The notes beneath the pieces are model-generated. The model did not search any database and was not told the origin of the DNA. It saw only the letters and a list, made by a program, of their open reading frames with translations. Of a stretch of 24,759 bases of DNA, positions 1 to 7,924 are shown piece after piece. Made by a program: the position numbers and the translations under genes. The stretch covers positions 1 through 24,759 of the forward strand of contig CAKSBP010000043.1 in NCBI GenBank assembly GCA_934438135.1, read 5' to 3'. Each line of letters starts with the position of its first letter. Positions within the stretch are counted from its first letter, which is position 1. The DNA is from an uncultured Clostridium sp. (lineage in GTDB: Bacteria > Bacillota > Clostridia > Lachnospirales > Lachnospiraceae).

Positions 1-101
1 CTATTGGAGTATTCATTGATTTGTGTATGATGTAAATAAAATTAAAACATCATAATTTCCTTTCTTTTATTATTGTGTTAACTTCCGTCACTATTTTAAA
101 T

Positions 102-1223
102 TTAATCCCTATCGTCTTCTGCATATTCTACAAGCTTATCGATTAATAATTGTGATACATTCCTACCCATATTACTCTCAAAAGCTTGAAAAACTGGTGT
201 TTTTAAGGACTTTATCTTCTTAGTTTCTTTTATAACATATTTATAATTAATCATTATATATTGTAGTTTTTCTAACTTTTCACTATAAGAACTATTATAC
301 ATTGTATTGGAGACATTGATGCAATCAATTCTAAATCCATATCGATTCTCATGTGCTGTCTTTAACTCTTCTAGATATTTTTCATCAATTCCCTTTTGAT
401 ATAAAATTCCTAATATCATTACATCTGGTTGAACAGCCTGTGCAATCTCATATGCCAATATTCCGCATTTATTAGGAAATTTCTGCCCCATTTTTAATGT
501 TCCACCTGGGATTCCTATTAAAATAATATCTGGTTTTTCATTTACTTCTATACTTTTTATAAAATGATTAAATAGTGATATTTTCTCCCATTCATAAAAT
601 TCTTTTTGAAACATAAATTGAGGGAAAGAATGGAACCCCATAAGTTCACAGTCATTATGTGTACCCACTTGAGCAACTTTATAGCCAGCCTTAATAATAT
701 TTTCCCTCAAGCTTAATTGTATTTCGTATTTATTTGTTCGTTCTGCTATTCCTCCTACAAATATAACCGGTGTTATAATTTCCTCTATTCTTTCTTTACT
801 AAGTAAACTATACTTTTTCTGTTCATCCATAAGATAACGAAACATCTTATTCTTCTGTTTACACAAACAAGCAATATTTTTTTTCTCATTTTCTTTTAAT
901 GGAAAAGCACATATTATATTTTTTTGTTCATTTGCTGCCTTAATTAATTTGCTATATATAATTTGGTGAATATCAATTGTAGTATCTGGTTCAACAAAAA
1001 GAACTGTATCACAATCCATAAGTGCATTTTCAAAATCTTCTTCTATTTTTATACCTATAACGGGACCATCATCTGTTTCGCTAGCATCTTTTCCTGATAA
1101 TCCCCATCCTGAAAGAGTAACAATATGTACAAAATGATATTCTGAACATAAGTTATTATGCCTTAGAAAAAATACACTATCTCTATCAAATGGATATATT
1201 GTTGTTTTATATTTGTTTTCCAT
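102..1223 (-). CDS. RiPP maturation protein, TIGR04066-like
   Basis: A 373-residue soluble protein with no signal peptide or membrane segment. From memory it resembles the clostridial peptide-maturation family TIGR04066, which accompanies CcpM radical SAM enzymes and Cys-rich precursor peptides; its biochemical role is unknown. Visible blocks are a VGGIAERTNKYEIQ stretch near residue 155, a GIPGGTLKMGQKFPNKCG stretch near 240 and a hydrophobic PDVMILGILYQKG strand after it. The Gly-rich blocks followed by predicted helices could belong to a nucleotide-binding fold, but there is no clean Walker A, so that is only a suggestion. The ATG overlaps the stop of the upstream maturase as TAATG, so translation is probably coupled. 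It is the last gene of the locus seen here, and the 101 bases beyond it to the window edge show no gene. Confidence 0.75.
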   Translation of the reverse strand: MENKYKTTIYPFDRDSVFFLRHNNLCSEYHFVHIVTLSGWGLSGKDASETDDGPVIGIKIEEDFENALMDCDTVLFVEPDTTIDIHQIIYSKLIKAANEQKNIICAFPLKENEKKNIACLCKQKNKMFRYLMDEQKKYSLLSKERIEEIITPVIFVGGIAERTNKYEIQLSLRENIIKAGYKVAQVGTHNDCELMGFHSFPQFMFQKEFYEWEKISLFNHFIKSIEVNEKPDIILIGIPGGTLKMGQKFPNKCGILAYEIAQAVQPDVMILGILYQKGIDEKYLEELKTAHENRYGFRIDCINVSNTMYNSSYSEKLEKLQYIMINYKYVIKETKKIKSLKTPVFQAFESNMGRNVSQLLIDKLVEYAEDDRD

Positions 1224-2656
1224 TAGTCTACCTCACTTATATCATCTACCCATGTTTCTTCTTGAAAATTATAGCCAAAATCTCTCAGCGTACAATAATC
1301 TAATAATTGTTCTTCGACTGCTTCCAAAGTTTCCTTACATATTTTTTCCTTAGATTCTGGTGTAATGTCTCCATGATTTAACTCTAATAGTCCAGGACAT
1401 ATACTGCACAATCTAATAGCCCAACAGTTTTTACATTTTTCTTTTGTTAATTGCCCCAAATTCAACAGCATTCTTATTTTTTCTAATTGAAATCCTGAAT
1501 TTATATCTCCAATATTCATTGATTCCGAAGATTCACAACATTTTTCACAAGGAAAAAATAATCCATCTGTAGAAATAAAAAGCTTTTTACTTCCAACAAT
1601 ACAAGGACCATTATGTTGAAATTTGTCTGGCAACCTATCGCTTTCTTGCATTAAATCCGAAAAATTAAATATATTAACATAAAAATTATCTATCATTTTA
1701 GACAACTCTCTTTTTCCATTTATCAATTGAAACATTAACTTAAATCTTTCATATTCTTGATCTAAAAAGTATTCTTTACCTTGTTGCAGTTTTTCTTTTC
1801 TATTTACTGTTGAAATTGGTGAAATAATCGTAGTTGAATCTTTTACCAGTTCATTCTGCGTAAAGAATTTATCCAGTTCATAATAATCATTTTTTGTATC
1901 AACGACTGCATTGAAAATTATATTATCATATAATTCGGGATAATTATTTCTTATATTTTTCAGATTTTCTATTATCTTTGCATAGGTACCTTCTCCGTTT
2001 TTTGCAAGTTTTCTATGGCCGTCATGAATAAATTGAGGACCATCCAGGCTAACTGTTATAAGTACATTATATTGAGATAGAAATTGTACAACTTTATCAT
2101 TTAACAAATATCCATTTGTAGTGATTAAAAATTCTACTTCTTTTCCTTCTCCTCGTCCTTTGGCATACTTCATACAATCTTCTACTAATTTAAATTCCAA
2201 TAAGGGCTCTCCTCCATAAAAACCAATTGAAATCCTTTCATTATTTTTAGAATGTGTAAACAAAAAATCAATTGCCTTAAAAGCTATATCCTTACTCATT
2301 CTTTTAGAAGAATGAATACGATCAAAATAGTTTCCTGAATAAACACAATATTCACATCGGAAATTGCATTGTTGGGTAACTTGCAATACAATAGCTTCCA
2401 TACTCCCTTGTAAATAAAATGGCAGTAAATCATTTTCTGAGTGCTCAATTTTGTTTACATGCTTATTGGATAAATACCCATTTTTCTGGAACTGTTCAAT
2501 AATTATCTGATCTTCGAACGTATCTTTACCCTTTAAATAATGCTCAATAGCATCATATTGTTTTTCACTAATCCTTAAGACTTCGTTACGATTTGTATCA
2601 TACAAATAATATGTTCCATGACATTTCAATAATTTTGCTAATACTTTACTACTCAA
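1223..2656 (-). CDS. ccpM: Radical SAM/SPASM peptide maturase (CcpM-like)
   Basis: A 477-residue radical SAM enzyme. The N-terminal ~85 residues look like a peptide-binding (RRE/PqqD-like) region. The 4Fe-4S motif CNFRCEYC (Cys97, Cys101, Cys104; CX3CX2C) follows, and then a Gly-Gly-Glu-Pro motif (YGGEPLLEF) expected for SAM binding. The C-terminus is SPASM-like, with a GPCIVGSK...DGLFFPCEKCC block and a CKNCWAIRLCSICPG block for auxiliary clusters. By family knowledge such enzymes install thioether or related crosslinks on a precursor peptide in the cytoplasm, and CcpM pairs with CLI_3235-type precursors. The start is TTG, chosen because AGGAGG sits 10 bases upstream; no better ATG fits. It lies just after a hairpin that separates it from the precursor gene, and its TAA overlaps the next ATG. 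The exact modification chemistry cannot be read from sequence. Confidence 0.85.
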   Translation of the reverse strand: MSSKVLAKLLKCHGTYYLYDTNRNEVLRISEKQYDAIEHYLKGKDTFEDQIIIEQFQKNGYLSNKHVNKIEHSENDLLPFYLQGSMEAIVLQVTQQCNFRCEYCVYSGNYFDRIHSSKRMSKDIAFKAIDFLFTHSKNNERISIGFYGGEPLLEFKLVEDCMKYAKGRGEGKEVEFLITTNGYLLNDKVVQFLSQYNVLITVSLDGPQFIHDGHRKLAKNGEGTYAKIIENLKNIRNNYPELYDNIIFNAVVDTKNDYYELDKFFTQNELVKDSTTIISPISTVNRKEKLQQGKEYFLDQEYERFKLMFQLINGKRELSKMIDNFYVNIFNFSDLMQESDRLPDKFQHNGPCIVGSKKLFISTDGLFFPCEKCCESSESMNIGDINSGFQLEKIRMLLNLGQLTKEKCKNCWAIRLCSICPGLLELNHGDITPESKEKICKETLEAVEEQLLDYCTLRDFGYNFQEETWVDDISEVD

Positions 2657-2673
2657 ATTTTATTTTCCTCCTA

Positions 2674-2708
2674 AAAAGCACATAAGGGAGTCCCCCCTAT
2701 GTGCTTTT
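2674..2708 (-). terminator. Hairpin attenuator between precursor and maturase
   Basis: An 11-bp stem (AAAAGCACATA paired with TATGTGCTTTT) extends by GGG/CCC past one bulge. On the minus strand it is followed by TTTTT and then at once by the AGGAGG of ccpM. It is shaped like an intrinsic terminator 19 bases after the precursor stop. Partial read-through would give more precursor than enzyme, as is common in RiPP operons. The stem also abuts the maturase ribosome site. Confidence 0.8.
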
Positions 2709-2726
2709 AATAAAAAGTCAATCAAC

Positions 2727-2867
2727 TTATCTATATTTTGCAGCTTCATACTGATTTCTATTGTTAGAACTAGAGCTGCCACAGCTAACCTGTCTGTTTC
2801 TGCACAAATCACGAAATGCCTCTACTGTCTGAACTTCCTTTACGCTTCTTTTACCTAATTTCTTCAT
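2727..2867 (-). CDS. RiPP precursor peptide, 46 aa, CLI_3235-like
   Basis: A short reading frame of 46 codons, found by translating the gap between the exporter and the maturase. It begins MKKLGKR, has QTVEAF at residues 13-18, cysteines at 22 and 29 (CX6C), SSSSNN at 31-36, and ends AAKYR. A strong GTGAGGAAA ribosome site stands 7 bases before the ATG. The charged M-K-K-L-G-K start and the T-V-E-A-F block resemble, from memory, leaders of the Cys-rich CLI_3235 bacteriocin-precursor family, which co-occurs with CcpM and TIGR04066 proteins. The adjacent maturase and exporter support this. Having only two cysteines is unusual for a family named Cys-rich; the candidate core is the region from about Cys22 onward. 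There is no double-glycine cleavage motif, so the protease and cleavage point are unknown. Confidence 0.82.
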   Translation of the reverse strand: MKKLGKRSVKEVQTVEAFRDLCRNRQVSCGSSSSNNRNQYEAAKYR

Positions 2868-2976
2868 TATAATTTCCTCACTTTCATATTAATATTTTAT
2901 ATTAAAATCCATAATTCCTCTCGAGAACTAGAATAAGGATATTAATACCGGTTCTACTTGATATCTGATAATAAAC

Positions 2977-4713
2977 CTATTTATGTATATAGTTTTCAAC
3001 CATTTTTCTGCAAAACATATTTCTGCCATAAAGTTCCTTATATTTACCTATATCTGCTATTTTTCCATGATCCATTACTACGATTTTATTCATTTTTTTT
3101 AAAATCTCAGGTTTATGAGTAATAATAATTATCGTCTTATCATTATAGTCTTTACTAATTACCTCGTTTATTTCTTGTTCTGATTTCACATCATAATTTG
3201 CAGTTGCTTCATCTAGAATTAATATTTTAGCATCCCGCATCATTGCTCTAGCCATTGCTATTTTCTGTCTCTCTCCACCAGAAAATCTACTGCCTCTTTC
3301 CCCTACGCTACTTTCATACTGTTTCGATAATTTGCACACAAATTTATTTATACCGCATTTTTCCACAACTGATTTAAAACGTTCTTCGGATTCTCTACTA
3401 CTTAACATAATATTTTCCCGAATTGAACAATGAAATAAATATATCTCCTGACTTACTATTGCCATAAAAGAACGGTACTCAGATAGATCGATTTGATTAA
3501 TATTAATCCCATCTAATAATATATAGCCTGAATCTGGTTCTAAAAATCTCATAATAAGATTAACTATCGTTGATTTTCCAGAACCATTTTCCCCGATAAT
3601 TCCTATTTTCTCTCCTGGCTTAATCGTAAAATTAATATTCTTTAATAAAGTTTTCTCTTTGCTATACCCGAAATCAACATTGCAAAATCTTATTTCTCCA
3701 TTAACTTTTTTTTCTTTAATATGTACTTTTTTCCCTGCTGTAATTTCTGACTCTCTCTCTAAAAATTCAAAATATCTTTTTGCAGATGGTATAATTCCTG
3801 CAAATATATATGGAATATCCAAAATAGAAAATAGAGGTGATATAACATAATCACTATATATAACAAAAGCAAATAATTCACCTATTGTTAATGAACCATT
3901 GATGATAAAAAAAACGCCACCTATATACATAAGCATTTTTAATCCTTCTTGAAAAACAGTTTCGACTATTTGATTTGCATTTTCTAAATATGCCAGTTTA
4001 ATATCTTGTCCAATGATTGCCCTTTGCTGTTTTATAAACTGACGCATCTTTATTCTTTCCATACACCAGTTTTTCACCTCACGAATTCCAGCAAACGTAT
4101 CACCCTTCCATGCTGAATACCTTTCATCAAGCTGCATATAAATCTTACAGTAATTTATCCTTTTTCTTGATAAGAGGATAACTAACAAGTAATATATAGG
4201 TATTATTATAAAAATCATAATACTTAATTTCCAATTTATCGCCAATAGTCCAACAGTTCCTACAATAATTCTTAAAACTCCTGTAACCATATAAAATGTA
4301 TTTGTATTACACAAACTGGATATTCTCTGTATATCTGTTTTTATATTTTCCACAGTTTGAACATAATTCACATCATTAAAAAAACTTAGCTTCATATGTA
4401 ATAGATGATTAATTGCATCTTTTTCCAGTTGAAATATTACTATATTTTCTAGATACGATCTATATTTTGTTTCAAGGATAGATATCCCCTGCATTAATAT
4501 AATAATTACTATATTATAGGCTGCATATCGAATAACAACATCTGAATTTTTTGCTAATAACCCACTGTCTATTAATTTTCTATTTAACATTGGTGTAATT
4601 AAACTCAAAAATGATGATAATGTGATGCATACTAGTAGTAAAATAATTTTTTTTCTTAATGGCTTAAATAATTGAATTATTTTTTTTAGCATAGTACTAT
4701 CTATTTTTTTCAT
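2977..4713 (-). CDS. ABC exporter, fused permease-ATPase
   Basis: A 578-residue half-transporter with an N-terminal six-helix exporter domain (roughly residues 15-310) and a C-terminal ATPase. The ATPase has Walker A GENGSGKST, signature FSGGERQ, Walker B ILILDEATANYD and an H-loop in IIITHKPE. It presumably forms a homodimer that exports the modified peptide of this locus. It lacks the N-terminal C39 peptidase found in many bacteriocin exporters, so leader removal must happen elsewhere. The start is the ATG of MKKIDST at 4713, with AGGAAA 8 bases upstream. A frame extending to 4776 is rejected because it would overlap the promoter at 4748-4776. The gene precedes the precursor with a 109-base gap and no clear terminator between them. 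Confidence 0.88.
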   Translation of the reverse strand: MKKIDSTMLKKIIQLFKPLRKKIILLLVCITLSSFLSLITPMLNRKLIDSGLLAKNSDVVIRYAAYNIVIIILMQGISILETKYRSYLENIVIFQLEKDAINHLLHMKLSFFNDVNYVQTVENIKTDIQRISSLCNTNTFYMVTGVLRIIVGTVGLLAINWKLSIMIFIIIPIYYLLVILLSRKRINYCKIYMQLDERYSAWKGDTFAGIREVKNWCMERIKMRQFIKQQRAIIGQDIKLAYLENANQIVETVFQEGLKMLMYIGGVFFIINGSLTIGELFAFVIYSDYVISPLFSILDIPYIFAGIIPSAKRYFEFLERESEITAGKKVHIKEKKVNGEIRFCNVDFGYSKEKTLLKNINFTIKPGEKIGIIGENGSGKSTIVNLIMRFLEPDSGYILLDGININQIDLSEYRSFMAIVSQEIYLFHCSIRENIMLSSRESEERFKSVVEKCGINKFVCKLSKQYESSVGERGSRFSGGERQKIAMARAMMRDAKILILDEATANYDVKSEQEINEVISKDYNDKTIIIITHKPEILKKMNKIVVMDHGKIADIGKYKELYGRNMFCRKMVENYIHK

Positions 4714-4747
4714 CTCTGTGTTTCCTATTCTTGTTAATGTTTTACTT

Positions 4748-4776
4748 ATTATAATTCTATTTTTACAAAATGTCAA
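4748..4776 (-). promoter_or_regulatory. Sigma-A promoter of the peptide locus
   Basis: On the minus strand, TTGACA (4776-4771), a 17-base spacer and TATAAT (4753-4748): a perfect consensus. The expected start point near 4741 gives a leader of about 28 bases before the exporter ATG. No separate consensus promoter was found in front of the precursor, so this may drive the whole locus. Confidence 0.85.
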
Positions 4777-5078
4777 TATATTAACAAATATAAAAATAAA
4801 AATCCTGTTTCTGTCACTTAAATGAAAACGGAACTTCTCCTTACCTACATGCTCTTGCTTTGTAAAAGAAACCTCCTGTTTTTAGGCTTTTATTGATGTC
4901 TATATTCTTTTGGACAGTTTAATTTCCCCCTCATTTCATAGCTATTTTCCTATTTTTGCGTGCAAAAATAACACCATGTCGATTTTTCTTTGTAAAAGTA
5001 AATTCTACATGATGACGTTGCTTTTTCCTATGAAATAATTCTTGCCTTACCTCTTTCTTTGTCCTTTTTTAGCGTTTT
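4777..5078. other. Non-coding flank of the insertion-sequence remnant
   Basis: AT-rich DNA between the locus promoter and the end of the IS30-type remnant. No credible reading frame was seen. CTTTTACAAAG occurs twice on the minus strand (near 5000 and 4860), which may be leftover element-end sequence, but no terminal inverted repeat could be paired. Confidence 0.4.
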
Positions 5079-5303
5079 AGTAATACGGGTATCAATAGTA
5101 TCTTATCTGCAGCCACTTCCTTAGGCTGCCGTTACTTCAAATAATTCCTGCTTTAGTAACAAGCGAGCCAGTTCGTGTGGGATTCTCCCATTCAAACTGG
5201 CTCGTGCTGTTCTATTTATATGGTTCATTAACAGTGTCATGTCATCCTGTATATAGTCGTTAATGACTTTCCTTTCGGTATCACTTTACGGATATATTCA
5301 TGA
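5079..5303 (-). pseudogene. IS30-family transposase C-terminal remnant
   Basis: Conceptual translation with two frameshifts gives EYIRKVIPKGKSF, then QDDMTLLMNHINRTARASLN, then NGRIPHELARLLL, and finally ADKILLIPVLLKR before a TAA at 5081-5079. The IPKGKSF block and the ARxSLNGxxPxEL block are typical of the C-terminus of IS30-type DDE transposases. One base is missing in the KSF-NDY region, and another shift follows a premature TAA at 5123-5121. Only about the last 75 residues remain. The 5' end runs directly into an unrelated ISAs1-type remnant near 5300, so the element is dead and truncated. Confidence 0.75.
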
Positions 5304-6090
5304 TTCATCCTCTCGGTAGGCAATATCCAGTACCCAGTGCAGGCTATTCTCTATCTTCCAGTGCTCTCTCCTTCCTTTTCTACTTTCGTATGACACATGC
5401 CAATTCCCTGAATCCCTTTCCTATCTTTTTTCTCTTCCATCCACTCGATATCATGAGCTACATAATATTCCCTCTCTTCGATTCTTCCATGTTCCCCGCT
5501 GTATTCTTTGTAATAACAGCCTTTCTCCGTCATGGTTTTCTTTCCTGCTGACTCTGCTTCTTCTTTAAAATACAGGGAAATATCTTCATAAAAACGGGGC
5601 TGGTTTTTCTTTTACCTGCAGGATATAATCCGCTTCCCGACTAATAATGGTTTCTACTATTTAGTCTACGTCCCCATTGCATCAATTGTCACAATACATC
5701 CCTTGAGTTCCAGTTGTTTCAGCAGTTCCAGAATCGCCGTGATTTCATTGCTTTTTTCTTCTGTCCTGCATTATCCCAGTAGAATTCTGCTTTCCACTGC
5801 CCATGCACTTACTACATAAATTGCACGTTTCCCGCTGGAACCATCCATACTCCTTCTTACCGTTTTTCCATCAATCGCTACTACTCCTCCGATTTTTTCC
5901 GTTACAGCCTCTACCCATTCGATAAAAGCTTTTGAAATGTATATCAGTAGCCAGATTGAAGCGGCATGCCTTCACGATATCAATTTCATGTACCTCTTGG
6001 AAAATGCATCCTGTTCCAGACCATAAGACAATTACAAGGCTCCGCACCCTGTACTTTGTTCCTTCTTCTGAAAAACGGATGACTTAGCTA
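5300..6090 (-). pseudogene. ISAs1-family (H-repeat-like) transposase remnant
   Basis: Minus-strand translation in several frames gives AFIEWVEAVTEKIGGVVAID followed by GKTVRRSMDGSSGKRAIYVV, then LKQLELKGCIVTIDAMGT, then EEREYYVAHDIEWMEEKKDR and HWKIENSLHWVLDIAYRED. The IDGKTVRRS and VTIDAMGT blocks carry the first two acidic residues of the DDE site, and the HWxIENSLHWVLD block is the family signature near the third. Stops (after SRILLG and after IDAMGT) and frameshifts destroy the gene. The N-terminal part upstream of about 6000 is poorly recognisable, so the upper limit is approximate. Translation switches to IS30-type sequence right after YREDE, so the C-terminus was lost at that junction. 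Confidence 0.82.
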
Positions 6091-6282
6091 TTTAATCTGA
6101 TGTATGAGTGGGTGAAATTTTAGGTGAAACGTTTTTCCTTGATTACATTCTCTATTTCCCTTTAGCATAATTACTGTTTTGGCAATATAATCTCTATTGC
6201 TGAAATAGGACATTTGTTTGTCGCCTATGCTTTTTCCATGCCTATCCGCAAAAATAGTAATTGTCGATTTTGCATTCCTCTT

Positions 6283-7782
6283 CTACTCCACAACCACAAC
6301 TTTCACCTTACACATAAGCTTCTTCCTGCCATGATATGCCGTGACTGTTATGGTCGCATTACCTCTTTTCGCAGCCGTAATTTCCCCGTACTCATCTACT
6401 TTAACTGCTTTATTGTTACTTGACTGATATGATATATCCGTAACCGAATAACCGGCTGGATTTGTATTAAACATAATCCTTCCATACATATTATAGCCAT
6501 TTTTGTAGCCGAGGCTTAATTTGATAGTCTTCTGCACTGGAATAATAGCAGAAACCTTTTTGTCATTCGTTAAAAGATGAACCGTATATTTTACGGTTAA
6601 TCCGCTTGCCATAGTAATGGTCACTTGTGAGGTATAGCTCCTTCCAGGGGTGAGATTTCCGCTGCCATCAATCCGCAGTACATTAGTTCCATAATATAAA
6701 CTGGTTTCCAGATAATTTCCATGCTCCACATCATAGATTTCATCGTTTTTCACATTTGAGTCCACCTTGAGATACAGAAAATTATGTCCGCAAATGGAAA
6801 CAGGCTTTTTACTGCTTGTAATTTTCTTACCTACATTTTCAAATGGAAATCCATTCTGTTTTGCATATTCACTTACTTTTGTATTCTTTGTTCCATACAT
6901 AGTAAATGCAGAATTACAGCGCACAAATACTTTTGTGCCAAATGTAATACCCACACCCCGATAGATTGTGGCACTTTTTAGATTACTGCAGTCCGCAAAG
7001 GTATAATCACCCAAATTACACAGTGCCACTGGCAATGAAATGCTGGTCAGGCTTTTACATCTTGCAAATGCTTTTTCTGCAATATCCTGAATGGTATCTG
7101 GATAATTTATTTCCGAAAGAGAAAAACAGTTCTCAAAGGCATTACATCCAATACCGTATAAACGTTCTGGCAAAATTACCGATTTTAACTTCGTGCATCC
7201 GGAAAAACTACTATCCGGTATCCAGTCTACTCCCTTCGGAATATCTATTGCAGCTAGGCTTTCACATCGGTTAAATACAAAGCTTCCGAACATAGTAATT
7301 TTAGACGGCATATTAATGTCTCTTAATGCCGTACATCCATCAAATGCGTTATCACCAAGCATAACTACTGTGTTTGGAAGTGTGATTTTCTCAATAGAGG
7401 ATGAATTTTTAAAACAGTTTATAGATACTTCTGTTACCTGTGCCTTGATGGTAACCTCTTTCACCTTCGTGTTTATTTTGGAAAACGCATCCGTCCCCAA
7501 TGACTTAACCGTATAGCCATCTATTGTCTTTGGAAGAACAATTTTTTCTGTCAGTCCGTTTCCATAAGAAGGTGACGTGCTGTCCGCCTTTTTTTCTTTC
7601 GTCAGGCATACATTGCTGGCAACATCTATACCAGAATTGTAATCATAGGTAACTTTGTAGGTCCACATCCCATCTTTTGAGACTTTTTCTTCTGAAGCAG
7701 CTGCAACTTTGAAATTACTGCTCCAAAGTAAAAATAGTGCTGATAAAAACAAAACTATGAAACATTTACTGATTTTCCGCAT
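6283..7782 (-). CDS. Secreted BspA-like LRR protein with Big_2 domain
   Basis: A 499-residue exported protein. The start at MRKISK (7782) has GGGAGGG 6 bases upstream; the frame extends five codons further to a TTG lying inside that ribosome site, which is rejected. A signal peptide (hydrophobic LFLSALFLLWSS, then VAAAS) leads the protein. Residues of about 85-280 form BspA-type LRR_5 repeats with recurrent blocks such as FKNSSSIEKITLPNTVVMLG, AFDGCTALRDINMP and CTKLKSVILPERL. The last ~80 residues are an Ig-like Big_2 domain (SSNNKAVKVDEYGEITAAKR, then ATITVTAY). BspA-like proteins are surface or secreted binding proteins, and the ligand here is unknown. There is no sortase motif or anchor. 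A TATAAT at 7817-7812 downstream of the preceding terminator is the likely -10; no convincing -35 was seen. Confidence 0.88.
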   Translation of the reverse strand: MRKISKCFIVLFLSALFLLWSSNFKVAAASEEKVSKDGMWTYKVTYDYNSGIDVASNVCLTKEKKADSTSPSYGNGLTEKIVLPKTIDGYTVKSLGTDAFSKINTKVKEVTIKAQVTEVSINCFKNSSSIEKITLPNTVVMLGDNAFDGCTALRDINMPSKITMFGSFVFNRCESLAAIDIPKGVDWIPDSSFSGCTKLKSVILPERLYGIGCNAFENCFSLSEINYPDTIQDIAEKAFARCKSLTSISLPVALCNLGDYTFADCSNLKSATIYRGVGITFGTKVFVRCNSAFTMYGTKNTKVSEYAKQNGFPFENVGKKITSSKKPVSICGHNFLYLKVDSNVKNDEIYDVEHGNYLETSLYYGTNVLRIDGSGNLTPGRSYTSQVTITMASGLTVKYTVHLLTNDKKVSAIIPVQKTIKLSLGYKNGYNMYGRIMFNTNPAGYSVTDISYQSSNNKAVKVDEYGEITAAKRGNATITVTAYHGRKKLMCKVKVVVVE

Positions 7783-7852
7783 TATGTACCCTCCCAAATT
7801 TAATATGTGGTATTATATGAAGTTCATCTTTTTATCATTCCAATTCCTAAAT

Positions 7853-7892
7853 AAAAAACTGCTGTACAAGCATTCTTGCTCATGCAGCAGTT
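7853..7892 (-). terminator. Intrinsic terminator of the PL11 lyase gene
   Basis: On the minus strand AACTGCTG...CAGCAGTT forms an 8-bp stem. It continues inward with mostly paired bases (ATGAGCA/TGCTTGT with wobbles) around an AGAA loop, and a TTTTTT run follows. It begins 33 bases after the lyase stop, so the lyase and the LRR gene are separate units. Confidence 0.9.
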
Positions 7893-7924
7893 ATAAATGT
7901 CCCTATTTATTTCATTATAAATCC

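Noticed and set aside
27..53. ATGATGT/ACATCAT repeat after the TIGR04066 gene as a terminator
   Set aside because: The short AT-rich stem with a 13-base loop is too weak to call, and the true end of the locus may lie outside the window.
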